Source: Chloroflexota bacterium (GTDB lineage: Bacteria; Chloroflexota; Limnocylindria; Limnocylindrales; CSP1-4). From it: a stretch of DNA of 64,000 nt. Below the pieces are notes generated by a model. That model saw nothing but the letters and a program-made list of their open reading frames with translations, did no database searches and was not told where the DNA came from. Of this stretch, positions 33,373 through 41,027 are shown one piece after another (position 1 is the stretch's first letter; each line of letters opens with the position of its first letter). The position numbers were made by a program, and so were the translations under genes. The stretch spans positions 1 to 64,000 of the forward strand of contig JAHBUZ010000014.1 in assembly GCA_019637815.1 (NCBI GenBank), read 5' to 3'.

Positions 33373-34997
33373 GATGGACGTGTCCCGACGGGTGGCCCGC
33401 CTGCGGCCACCAGGTCCGCGACCAGCCGATCCAGCTCCGCGCCGCGTGACGCCTTGACGAGGATCGTGTCACCCGCGTCCGCCATCGCGAGCAGCAGGCC
33501 CCGCGCGGCATCACGGTCGGCCACGAGACGGACCCGCGCCCGATCCATGCCCGCCGCGATCGCGCCCTCCGCGATGCCCGCGGCACCCTCCCCCACGACC
33601 ACCACGAGGTCCGCGGTGGCCCGTGCGGCGGCGCCCACCTCCCGGTGCGCCTGGGCAGCCGTCGTCGCGTCCCCCAGCTCGAACATCTCGCCGAGCACCG
33701 CGATGTGGCGTCCCGGCAGCGTGGCGAGCAGCTCGAGCGCGGCGCGCATCGAATCGGGCGCCGCGTTGTAGGAATCGTCGAGGACGCGCCAGCGCTCCGT
33801 CTCGAGGAGCGTCGTGCGGTGGGGCGCCAGCGAGCCGCGGCCCAGACCCCGCGCGATGGCCGTCGGTGTCATGCCCGCCGCGAACCCCACCGCGGCCGCG
33901 GCCAGCCCGTTGTGCACGGAGTGACGGCCGAGCGCCGGTGTGACCATCGGGGTCTCGCTGCCATCGGGCAGCCGCAGCACGTATCGCATCCCGGCGGCAC
34001 CCAGCGACTCGACGGCACTCGCCGTGACATCGGCGGCCGCCCCGAAGCCGTAGCCCAGGACGCGCGCCGAGGTGTGGCCGGCCATGCCCGCCACCAGCGG
34101 ATCGTCGATGTTGAGCACCGCCGTGCCATCCACGGGGAGCGCCTCCACGAGCTCGCGCTTGCCGGCCACGATCGAATCCAGGGAGCCGGCACGTGACAGG
34201 TGCACGCCGCGCACCGCGGTCACGACCCCGATGGATGGCCGCGCGATGCCACACAGCAGCGCGATGTCACCCGGGACGTAGAGGCCCATCTCCAGCACCG
34301 CGGCATGATGCGCCGGATCGAGCTCCAGCAGGGTCAGCGGCAACCCGATCTCGTTGTTGCGGTTGCCGCCGGTGCGCAGCGTCGGGCCCTGCTCCGCGAG
34401 CACATCCGCGACCTGCTCCTTGGTGGACGTCTTGGCGAGCGAGCCGGTGATACCCACCGCGAGCCCGTGCCACGCCGCACGCCGATGAGCGGCCGCGGCG
34501 CGCAGCGCCTCCCCACCATCCGCCACGAGGATGATCGAGGCGTCGAGCGAGGTCGCGAGCGTGACCACGGTATCCGCGGCAGCGGCATCGGTGGCCACGA
34601 TGGCGCTGGCCCCGGCCTCGAGGGCGGCCGCCAGGAACCGATGCCCATCGGTCCGCTCACCCGGCAGCGCAACGAACAGCCCATCACGGGTCACGAGCCG
34701 GGAGTCGACGGCGGCACCCCGGATGCGGCGGCTCCCCAGCCGGACGGCACGCCCCGCGGTCCAGGCCACGAGGTCGGCACCGCTCCAGTCGGTCGGCAGG
34801 ATGGATGACAGGCGTCGTCCCTCGGTCACGGTCGGGCGCATTGTCGCATGCATCGGCGACACGGCGAGGTCAGGTGAGCGCCCGGCGGGGTCCTGCGATC
34901 GACCACCTCGCCTCGACGAGGCCGGGTCCGGCCATGTCGCAGCGGGACCCGGTCCGGGAGCGGCGGATGTGGTCGATGGACGATCGGCGGGGGTCAC
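33369..34997 (-). CDS. murF: UDP-MurNAc-tripeptide--D-Ala-D-Ala ligase MurF
   Basis: MurF joins D-Ala-D-Ala to the UDP-MurNAc-tripeptide. The 542-residue reading shows DSRLVTRDGLFVALPGERTD, the ATP loop GITGSLAKTSTKEQVADVL (Ala instead of the usual Gly before the Lys), RTGGNRNNEIGLPLTLLEL and MGLYVPGDIALLCGIA, then DDSYNAAPDSMRAAL and VLGEMFELGD. The GTG at 34997 gives a GTGA overlap with ftsI, the same coupling used by neighbouring genes, but the first ~50 residues are low-complexity. An ATG at 34841 (MRPTVTEGRR) would give a protein closer to the usual length. Confidence 0.92.
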   Translation of the reverse strand: MTPADRPSTTSAAPGPGPAATWPDPASSRRGGRSQDPAGRSPDLAVSPMHATMRPTVTEGRRLSSILPTDWSGADLVAWTAGRAVRLGSRRIRGAAVDSRLVTRDGLFVALPGERTDGHRFLAAALEAGASAIVATDAAAADTVVTLATSLDASIILVADGGEALRAAAAHRRAAWHGLAVGITGSLAKTSTKEQVADVLAEQGPTLRTGGNRNNEIGLPLTLLELDPAHHAAVLEMGLYVPGDIALLCGIARPSIGVVTAVRGVHLSRAGSLDSIVAGKRELVEALPVDGTAVLNIDDPLVAGMAGHTSARVLGYGFGAAADVTASAVESLGAAGMRYVLRLPDGSETPMVTPALGRHSVHNGLAAAAVGFAAGMTPTAIARGLGRGSLAPHRTTLLETERWRVLDDSYNAAPDSMRAALELLATLPGRHIAVLGEMFELGDATTAAQAHREVGAAARATADLVVVVGEGAAGIAEGAIAAGMDRARVRLVADRDAARGLLLAMADAGDTILVKASRGAELDRLVADLVAAGGPPVGTRPS

Positions 34998-36862
34998 CGC
35001 CGGCGCTCGCGCGACTGCGTGTACCGCTCGGGCGTGAGGACCCGTTCCGCGGCGCTGCGCCGGATCGGGAACCCGGCGTCGGGGTCGGAGGACTTGCGCA
35101 TGTCCTGGGTCGCGATGATGTCCCGCGCGATGCGTCGGAACAGCTCGTACGAGGTGATCTCCAGACGCAGGTCGCCATAGCCGTGGATGTCCGGGTCCGC
35201 CTCGTGGATGCGCACCGCGACCACCGCCTGCGGCTCGTCATTGCCGACATACCCCACGAACGTGAAGTTGAACGTATCCGGGTCATAGCGGCCCTGGTCG
35301 TTGCGCCAGATCTGGGCGGTGCCGGTCTTGCCGCCCACCTCGTAGTGCGGGATGAGCGAGCCCTGCGCGTACCACGGCACCGCGCCCGTCACGTGCTTCA
35401 TGAGCGACCGGGTCTGCTTCGCCACCTTCTTGCTCAGGACGCGCTGTGCGCGCATGGGCGTCTGCCGCGCGTCACCCACCGCGCGCAGCAGGTGCGGCTG
35501 GACCCGGGTCCCACCGTCCAGCATGGGCACGAAGGCGGTGGCGAGCTGGACGAGCGTGACCGCGACCCCCTGGCCGAAGGAGCGGTTGGCGAGGTCGAGC
35601 GGGGTCCAGGCGCGCTTCCGGGGATCGGGCACCAGGCCGGGTACCTCGCCCGCCAGGTCGATCCCCGTCCGCTGGCCGATACCCAGCGCCGCCCAGGTCG
35701 CGTAGAGCGCCTGCGAGGACTTCGCGGTCGAGCGACCGAGACGCAACGCCACCTTGGACACGGCCACGTTGCGGGAGTAGGCGATGACGTCCCGGAACGA
35801 GATCTTGCCCATGCCCTTCTTGTCCGCGTTGCGCACCATGTTGGGCCCGAAGGTGATGCGCCGGCTGTCGTTGATGGTCGTGGACGGGGTCACGGTGCCG
35901 TTCGTCAGGGCCGCGGCCGCCGTGAACATCTTCATCACCGACCCCGGCTCGTAGACCTCGCTGACGATGGGGTCCTGGAACAGGCTCGGGTCACGCGAGG
36001 CGACCGCTGCGAACTGGTTCGCGTCATAGCCCGGCACGGACCCCCAGGCGAGCACCTCCCCGCTGTCGGGGTCGAGCACCACGGCGCTCACCCGCTTCGC
36101 CTTGTCGGCACGCCACGCGAGGTACAGCTCCTTCTCGAGGGCCAGCTGGAGCGTCGCGTCGATGGTCAGGGTGATGTCCTGCCCGGCCCGCCCCGGGTCG
36201 ATGACCATCTGGGAGCTCTGGAGCGGTCGCAGGAACCGGTCACGCGCCGCCGCCACCCGGCGGGGCTCGCCGGCGAGGATCGCGTCGTATTGCCGCTCGA
36301 TGCCGTACTGACCGGAGCCGTCGTTGGTCATGACGAAGCCCAGCAGCTGGCTGGCGAGGGTGGTGTCCGGCTGTCCGCCGGGGTTCGGATAGACCCGCAC
36401 CGCGTGTGGCTCCAGCGAGAGACCCGCGAGCCGGCCCGCGGCGATGCCGGCGCGCACCTGGTCGCTCTGCTCCACCGTCAGCTCGCGTGCGATCACGGCA
36501 TAGGCGCGCTGCTCGTCGAGCTTGCCCTCGAGGACGCCGCGGCCGTGCTCGTCGAGGTCCAGGATGTCCACGAGCGCCTCGATGACGGTCGTGCGGCGCT
36601 CCCCCTTGATCCGGTCGGGCCACGCGGCGAGGGTATCCCGGTACGCGGTCGTGGCCAGCACCCGACCATGCCGGTCGAGGATGTCGCCGCGGAGCGCGGG
36701 CTCGGTGGCCGCCGTCTGGAGGCGTCCCTGGGCTCGCTGCTGGAGCTCGGGGGCCATGGCGACCTGCCAGTAGCCGATGCGCAGCACGGCCGCGACGGCG
36801 AAGACGAGCAGCAGTCCCAGCACGGCGGCGCTCCGCCAGTGCCGGTGGGTCCGGCCAGGCAT
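34994..36862 (-). CDS. ftsI: Class B penicillin-binding protein FtsI/PBP2-type transpeptidase
   Basis: The 622-residue protein cross-links septal peptidoglycan. It has a short cytoplasmic start, one membrane helix (about residues 11-31), a dimerisation domain with RGDILDRHGRVLATT, and the transpeptidase domain. The active-site Ser is S308 in EPGSVMKMF, the second motif is YSRNVA, and the third is K512 in GGKTGTAQIW. No PASTA domains follow, and the tail is basic. The ATG at 36862 is 6 bp after the ftsL-like gene. In the dcw context FtsI is the best name. Confidence 0.95.
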   Translation of the reverse strand: MPGRTHRHWRSAAVLGLLLVFAVAAVLRIGYWQVAMAPELQQRAQGRLQTAATEPALRGDILDRHGRVLATTAYRDTLAAWPDRIKGERRTTVIEALVDILDLDEHGRGVLEGKLDEQRAYAVIARELTVEQSDQVRAGIAAGRLAGLSLEPHAVRVYPNPGGQPDTTLASQLLGFVMTNDGSGQYGIERQYDAILAGEPRRVAAARDRFLRPLQSSQMVIDPGRAGQDITLTIDATLQLALEKELYLAWRADKAKRVSAVVLDPDSGEVLAWGSVPGYDANQFAAVASRDPSLFQDPIVSEVYEPGSVMKMFTAAAALTNGTVTPSTTINDSRRITFGPNMVRNADKKGMGKISFRDVIAYSRNVAVSKVALRLGRSTAKSSQALYATWAALGIGQRTGIDLAGEVPGLVPDPRKRAWTPLDLANRSFGQGVAVTLVQLATAFVPMLDGGTRVQPHLLRAVGDARQTPMRAQRVLSKKVAKQTRSLMKHVTGAVPWYAQGSLIPHYEVGGKTGTAQIWRNDQGRYDPDTFNFTFVGYVGNDEPQAVVAVRIHEADPDIHGYGDLRLEITSYELFRRIARDIIATQDMRKSSDPDAGFPIRRSAAERVLTPERYTQSRERRR

Positions 36863-36868
36863 CGCGCG

Positions 36869-37519
36869 TCAGCGATCCCCGAAGCGTGACCGAGGGCCCA
36901 GCCAATCCAGCCGGTTGCCCTGCGCCCACTGGATGACGAGCGGCTCGGAGCCCGCGCGCGTGACCACGCCCTGCTGGGAGCGCAGCTGCTGGAGGAGCGC
37001 CTCGCGCTCCGTGGCGAGCGTGTCCAGCTCGTACCGCGCGGCAGCGGCCTGGAGGGTCTGGCTCAGGTAGAACAGGCCGGCGAGCAGCACCGCCGCGATG
37101 GCGAGCGTGCCCACGATGGCGGTGCGCGGACGCCGGACCACGATGACCAGCGAGCGCATGCCGGTGTGCGCGGCGGCCCGCGGCAGGGCGCGGGGCGGCG
37201 GCGCGACCACGGTCCGACCCGGCACGCTCGAGGCGCGCCCGGAGGCGGCGCGGATCATGGGCGCTGCCGGTCGGGCGTCAGCGGTGCGCGTGGCCACCGC
37301 GGCACGTGACGAGGCGACCGGCCGTGCTGGCGCCGCTGCTGCGCGGTGGGTCGACCGGCCGGCCGCGGCCGGGGCGCGACCACCCGTCGATCGGGTCGCG
37401 GGACCCTGCTTCGGCGTGGCCTGCGGGGCGCGCGGCGAGGCAGCGGGTCGATCCCCGCCACCGCGGATGGTCGGTCCGAGCGCTCCCGTCCGGAGGGAGA
37501 CGCCCTGGTGGAGTGCCAA
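36869..37519 (-). CDS. ftsL: FtsL-like septum protein with long basic N-terminus
   Basis: The C-terminal ~95 residues have the FtsL layout: basic residues (RSLVIVVRRPRT), one hydrophobic helix (AIVGTLAIAAVLLAGLFYLS), then a coiled-coil stretch (ETLQ-like QTLQAAAARYELDTLATER, then EALLQQLRSQQGV) and a short tail. The position between rsmH and ftsI is where ftsL belongs. The start is uncertain. A TTG at 37519, three bases after the upstream ORF, gives 216 residues with a Pro/Ala/Arg-rich N-terminal half; an ATG at 37258 gives 129 residues, nearer the family norm. The frame is open throughout, so I list the longer form. Confidence 0.65.
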   Translation of the reverse strand: MALHQGVSLRTGALGPTIRGGGDRPAASPRAPQATPKQGPATRSTGGRAPAAAGRSTHRAAAAPARPVASSRAAVATRTADARPAAPMIRAASGRASSVPGRTVVAPPPRALPRAAAHTGMRSLVIVVRRPRTAIVGTLAIAAVLLAGLFYLSQTLQAAAARYELDTLATEREALLQQLRSQQGVVTRAGSEPLVIQWAQGNRLDWLGPRSRFGDR

Positions 37520-37521
37520 CG

Positions 37522-37725
37522 TCAGGCGCCCGCGCCGTCGAGCGAGGTGCCGGTCCGGTGCGCGCCTGATCGCAGCGGCGCGAGGCTGTCCGATGCCCAC
37601 GCACCCGCGCGGGCCCAGCCCGTCGGGCCCTCGAGGTCGATGGGCAGGTCGGTCGACCGACGGTCCCGGACCTCCTTCTGGCGCCGGCCGTAGTCGCGTC
37701 GTCGCGACGATCGATGGTTGCTCAT
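37522..37725 (-). CDS. Small basic ORF coupled to rsmH
   Basis: A 67-residue frame starts with an ATG that overlaps the rsmH stop in ATGA. The first half is strongly charged (MSNHRSSRRRDYGRRQKEV) and the rest is Gly/Ala/Ser-rich. I do not recognise a family. The tight coupling and the fact that it bridges exactly to the possible start of the ftsL-like gene favour a real gene, but composition alone gives weak support. Confidence 0.45.
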   Translation of the reverse strand: MSNHRSSRRRDYGRRQKEVRDRRSTDLPIDLEGPTGWARAGAWASDSLAPLRSGAHRTGTSLDGAGA

Positions 37726-38732
37726 GCTGCGAGCCTCCGTGCGGCACGCAGGCGGGCGCTGCGCGCTCGGGGATTGGTGGCGACCTCCGTCTCGGTCGGG
37801 AGCTGGGGCTTGGAGCCACCGACGAGCGCGAGTCGAGGCTCGTGTCCGCAGACGCACACCGGCGCCTCCGGCGGACACACGCAGCCGCGACGCTCCGTGG
37901 CGAGGAAGCGCTTGACGATCCGGTCCTCGAGGGAGTGGTAGCTGATGACCACGAGCACGCCACCCGGCCGGAGCACCTCCACGGCGCGCTCGAGCGCGCG
38001 GGGCAGCACCTCCAGCTCCGCGTTGACGGCGATGCGCAGCGCCTGGAACACGCGGGTCGCTGGGTGGATGGGTCGACGCGCCGGGGAGCGGTGGCCGGAG
38101 GAGCGACCGGCGGCGCGACCCGATCCGCGGCCGGGCCGTGAGGCGTGGCGCCGATACGGCACGGCTGCCTCCACGATCGCCGCCAGCTGGTCAGCGGTCT
38201 CGATGGGCGCCTCGGTGCGCGCCCGGACGATCGCCCGCGCGATGCGTCGGGCATCCGGCTCCTCGCCGTAGTCGCGGAACAGGCGCGTCAGGCGCTCCTC
38301 GTCGAGCGTCGCGATGAGATCGCTCGCGGGGACGCCCGTGGTGGGGTCGAAGCGCATGTCCAGGGGCCCCTCGGCGCGGAAGCTGAACCCGCGGTCGTGC
38401 TCAGCGAGCTGGAACGAGCTCAGCCCGAGGTCCAAGAGCACGCCGTCGGCGGGCAGGAAGCCCGTCTCGGCAGCCGCCGCATCGAGGTGCTCGAAGTTGA
38501 CGTTGCGGAGGACGACCCGGTCGCCATACGCGGCGAGCCGGCGTCCCGTGCGCTCGATGGCGCGCGGGTCCGCATCGAGGCCAAGCACCCGTCCATCGGG
38601 GCTGGCGGCCTCCAGGATCCGGAGGGTGTGCCCTCCGCCGCCGACGGTGCCGTCGATCTGGAAGCTGCCCGGGCGCGGTGAGAGTGCCGTCATGACCTCC
38701 TCCACCATCACGGGCAGGTGCCCTTCTTCCAT
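37722..38732 (-). CDS. rsmH: 16S rRNA (cytosine1402-N4)-methyltransferase RsmH
   Basis: RsmH (MraW) methylates C1402 of 16S rRNA. The 336-residue protein begins HLPVMVEEVMTALSPRPGSF, has the SAM motif DGTVGGGGHTLRIL, LGLDADPRAIERT, and the family motifs GVLLDLGLSSFQLAEHDRGF and FRAEGPLDMRFDP. It also has TRVFQALRIAVNAELEVLP, with VVISYHSLEDRIVKRFL following. It is the second gene of the dcw block, 55 bp after mraZ. Confidence 0.97.
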   Translation of the reverse strand: MEEGHLPVMVEEVMTALSPRPGSFQIDGTVGGGGHTLRILEAASPDGRVLGLDADPRAIERTGRRLAAYGDRVVLRNVNFEHLDAAAAETGFLPADGVLLDLGLSSFQLAEHDRGFSFRAEGPLDMRFDPTTGVPASDLIATLDEERLTRLFRDYGEEPDARRIARAIVRARTEAPIETADQLAAIVEAAVPYRRHASRPGRGSGRAAGRSSGHRSPARRPIHPATRVFQALRIAVNAELEVLPRALERAVEVLRPGGVLVVISYHSLEDRIVKRFLATERRGCVCPPEAPVCVCGHEPRLALVGGSKPQLPTETEVATNPRARSARLRAARRLAA

Positions 38733-38787
38733 CAGTCGACCGTCCCAGCGGTCCCCCCGGATCCCGGAGGCTCATGTGGTGCGACGC

Positions 38788-39216
38788 CTAGATGCCAAGC
38801 CCCTGGAGGTGCTCCGCGAGCACGTCGGGCTGATCCATCCGATCGCTCCAGGTCTCCCACGCGGTGGGCGACCAGAGCTCCAGGTGGGTGCGTGAGCCGA
38901 CCATCACGGCCTGGTCGCCCAGCTTCGCGAAGGTGCGAAGCACGGCTGGGACGACCAATCGACCCTGCTTGTCGAGCTCGATCTCGAACGCCGTCCCGTA
39001 CAGGAAGCGTTGGAGCTCGCGGCCCCTGGCGTCGGTGAACGGAAGAGGATCGACGCGAGCGGCGATCGCCTCCCAGGCAGCGCGTGGATGGAGCGCGATG
39101 CAACCGTCGAGCCACTTGCTGACCAGGCCGCCGGCTGCGAACTCCGCGCGGAATCGGACCGGGACCGCGATGCGCCCCTTGTCGTCGACCGCCACTCGGT
39201 ACTCACCGGTGAACAC
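38788..39216 (-). CDS. mraZ: Transcriptional regulator MraZ
   Basis: MraZ is the AbrB-like regulator that heads dcw clusters. The 142-residue protein has two SpoVT/AbrB-type halves: FTGEYRVAVDDKGRIAVPVR at the start and FEIELDKQGRLVVPAVLRTF in the second half, with the conserved DxxGR pattern in each. It forms ring-shaped oligomers that bind directly repeated boxes in its own promoter and repress the operon. Four such boxes are visible at 39326-39360. Confidence 0.96.
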   Translation of the reverse strand: MFTGEYRVAVDDKGRIAVPVRFRAEFAAGGLVSKWLDGCIALHPRAAWEAIAARVDPLPFTDARGRELQRFLYGTAFEIELDKQGRLVVPAVLRTFAKLGDQAVMVGSRTHLELWSPTAWETWSDRMDQPDVLAEHLQGLGI

Positions 39217-39325
39217 CAGCCCCTCGTGGACCTCTCCCTGCCGTCACGCCGTGACCTCGTGGATGTCGGTGGTCCCTCGATCGCCATCGGAGCCCCCTTC
39301 GGGTCCCTCTTGGCGGGTCTCGGCA

Positions 39326-39360
39326 CCACTGGCCCCCACTTGTCACCACTTTGCGCCACT
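39326..39360 (-). promoter_or_regulatory. Four MraZ-binding boxes
   Basis: On the minus strand AGTGG repeats at exactly 10-bp intervals (plus-strand CCACT at 39326, 39336, 39346 and 39356); the three upstream-most read AAGTGG or CAAGTGG. Phased GTGG-containing direct repeats are the known target of MraZ rings. They lie just downstream of the -10 box, overlapping the expected transcription start and early leader, a position that fits repression. Confidence 0.8.
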
Positions 39361-39367
39361 TGTCGCC

Positions 39368-39395
39368 ATAGTAGCGGCGTTTTCGGCCCCGTCAA
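39368..39395 (-). promoter_or_regulatory. mraZ/dcw promoter
   Basis: On the minus strand TTGACG (39390-39395) and TACTAT (39368-39373) are separated by 16 bp. Both hexamers match the sigma-70 consensus at four or more positions. It is the best promoter in the window by eye and lies between the tandem array upstream and the MraZ boxes downstream. Confidence 0.7.
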
Positions 39396-39408
39396 GGGCG
39401 TTCTCGCA

Positions 39409-39613
39409 GGGAAGTGCCGCCACGGTGGGGAGTGCGGCGTTCCGTGGGAGTGCGGCGTTCCGTGGGAGTGCGGCGCCCGTGGGGAGTGCGGCGCCCGGTG
39501 GGGAGTGCCGCGTTCCGTGGGAGTGCCGCAGCTCGGTGGGGCGTGCGGCGCCCGGTGGGGAGTGCCGCGTTCCGTGGGAGTGCCGCAGCTCGGTGGGGAG
39601 TGCGGCGCCCGCC
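39409..39613. repeat. Tandem array of ~19-bp units upstream of the mraZ promoter
   Basis: Ten units beginning GTGGG start at 39425, 39444, 39462, 39479, 39498, 39517, 39536, 39555, 39574 and 39593, with a partial unit before them from about 39409. The consensus is GTGGGRAGTGCSGCGYYCC, and the spacing is 19 bp except for one 18 and one 17. The period is not a multiple of three, so coding repeats are unlikely. The array ends 14 bp upstream of the -35 box of the dcw promoter. GTGGG and AGTGC-type elements recall the MraZ box in the opposite orientation. Confidence 0.85.
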
Positions 39614-39883
39614 GCCACCTGGCCACCGATGTGACCGGTTCCCAGCATCCGGGCGTAACGACGGACCATGGCCCCACGAGCCACTCTCGGACGTCGTTCG
39701 GACTCGGTCCCTCGTCGTGGTCGGCGGATCGCGGGCAGGATGTCGAGGGAGAGGCCCTCGATGTCGAGGGAGGAGACCTCCAGGAGCCTCGGAGGGGGCC
39801 CTGGGCCGCGGCGCTTCGCCGGTATGCCCGGGATCCGGGAGCGGGTGGCGGGGATGCTCGAGAGGGCGGCGCCACCCGGCATC

Positions 39884-39911
39884 CGTGCTAGCACGGTAGC
39901 GTGCTACCACG
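39884..39911. promoter_or_regulatory. 28-bp dyad, copy 2
   Basis: Left arm CGTGCTAGCACG and right arm CGTGCTACCACG are reverse complements with one mismatch around a 4-bp centre, GTAG. It matches the dyad at 1563-1590 at 24 of 28 positions. No clear gene starts nearby; the closest candidates are the weak frame at 40072 and the dcw block more than 500 bp away. Confidence 0.55.
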
Positions 39912-40071
39912 CTGGGGGTGCCGCCGCCCGCGCACTCGGCCGACCGATCTGCGCCTGACCCGTGCCCCTTACCCCCTGGTACCGAAGGCCCATCGACGCC
40001 GCCACCTGGTGGGCCATAGGCTGCGATCCTCAGCCGGGCGCTAGGTCGTCCCGGCCATTCGGAGTCGCTCT

Positions 40072-40392
40072 GTGGCCCTCGCGCGCACCAAGTCGGTCGT
40101 GCCCATCGCCGAGCCACTCGCCGATGGTGTGCCCCTGCGTGCGCCGTGGCGTGGCGCGGTCGGACGTGCCCTGCCGATGGTCGAGCCGATGGTGCCGCCC
40201 TCCCGACTCCGACGCTGCGTCCATCGACGTCTCACGCCGCACGGCGGCGGACCCCGCTCGCAGGCCAGCTACACGGCTGAGTGCCTGTACGCGGGCGTCG
40301 ATGAACCCATGGCCCTCGGTGACCTCTCGGTCGCGCGTGAGACGTGCAAGGGCTGCACCCGGACCGGTCTCTGGCGGGACGACGAGGAATAG
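40072..40392 (+). CDS. Possible small Cys-containing protein (weak)
   Basis: A 106-residue frame starting with GTG. The first two thirds are unremarkable, but the end reads ASYTAECLYAGVDEPMALGD and then ETCKGCTRTGLWRDDEE, with a CxxC pair and a third Cys 25 residues earlier, which could be a small zinc site. No ribosome binding site is obvious, and I do not recognise a family. It may be a remnant or chance. Confidence 0.25.
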   Translation: MALARTKSVVPIAEPLADGVPLRAPWRGAVGRALPMVEPMVPPSRLRRCVHRRLTPHGGGPRSQASYTAECLYAGVDEPMALGDLSVARETCKGCTRTGLWRDDEE

Positions 40393-40466
40393 GGTCGACC
40401 CGACCGGACGCCGCGATCGAGCCAGGCGACACCCCACGCGGCACGCGGCACGCGGCCGGGTTCGCG

Positions 40467-40827
40467 CCAGCGAGTCGATCTGTAAGCCGAGTCCTGTACC
40501 GCCACTCTCGCGGCGGCGACGGTCATCCATCTAGGGCTCCGGTTGCCCGAAGCCTCGAGCGGCCGACCCGAGGACGGGGCGATGCACCCCTCGCACGCAC
40601 GCCGAGGCGCCGTGCCGGTCCTCCTATTTGGCCTTGCTCCGGGTAGAGCTTGCCCGTTTCACCCGGCTCCGAAGGAAGGGCCTCCGGGGCCGACTCGTCT
40701 CTGTGGCGCTGGTCCTCGCCTCGCGGCGGACGGGAGTTACCCGCTACCCTGCATCGAGGAGCTCGGACTTTCCTCGTGCGCGACGGGTCGCCCCGCCACG
40801 CCCGCGACCGTCCGATCGACTCACTGG
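40467..40827 (-). ncRNA. rnpB: RNase P RNA (type A)
   Basis: Minus-strand RNA of about 361 nt, the catalytic subunit of RNase P, which matures tRNA 5' ends. The termini pair as helix P1 (CCAGTGAGTCGAT at 40827 down with ATCGACTCGCTGG at the 3' end). Conserved segments are visible: GAGGAAAGTCCGAGCTC near the 5' end, CAGGGTAGCGGGTAA, GGTGAAACGGGCAAGCTC, CCAAATAGGAGG, and AGGACTCGGCTTACAG at the 3' end. A TAGCAT hexamer about eight bases upstream of the 5' end may be its -10 box. Confidence 0.95.
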
Positions 40828-40980
40828 CATGTCGATGCTACCGGAGGCTCCCACCGAAGGCATCCGATCGCCGGCGACGGGCTACGGTTTGCGCACTCGC
40901 TGTCGATCGATCGGACGACGAGGTGCTCACCCGGGACGACCTGGAGATGGCTGCTGTCAGGCTGCGGCGAGCTGGTTCTG

Positions 40981-41008
40981 GGTGGATTCAATCGGTCGTC
41001 GCAACACC
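40981..41008 (+). repeat. Left terminal inverted repeat of the IS30 element
   Basis: 28 bp, beginning GGTGGATTCAA and ending TCGTCGCAACACC, matching the right end at 25 of 28 positions; the three differences fall in the middle. Confidence 0.85.
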
Positions 41009-41027
41009 TCGGGATGGAGGTGTCGCG

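Larger units (their letters stand above)
39614..40466. other. Gene-poor region between the mraZ upstream array and rnpB
   Basis: About 850 bp. It contains the second 28-bp dyad and one weak candidate gene (40072-40392). Other open frames on both strands translate to Arg/Pro-rich sequence without motifs. Confidence 0.45.

Noticed and set aside
30749..33586. Single 945-codon fusion of MurD with an upstream protein
   Set aside because: The upstream part is the antisense-free alternate frame of mraY; the GTGA-coupled GTG at 32320 gives a normal MurD.
39010..39891. Cys/Gly-rich repeat protein encoded by the tandem array
   Set aside because: The 19-bp period shifts the frame at every unit, and the frame also crosses the antisense of mraZ.
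40030..40530. 166-codon minus-strand frame overlapping the 3' part of rnpB
   Set aside because: Its first codons lie inside the RNase P RNA, and the rest shows no motif.
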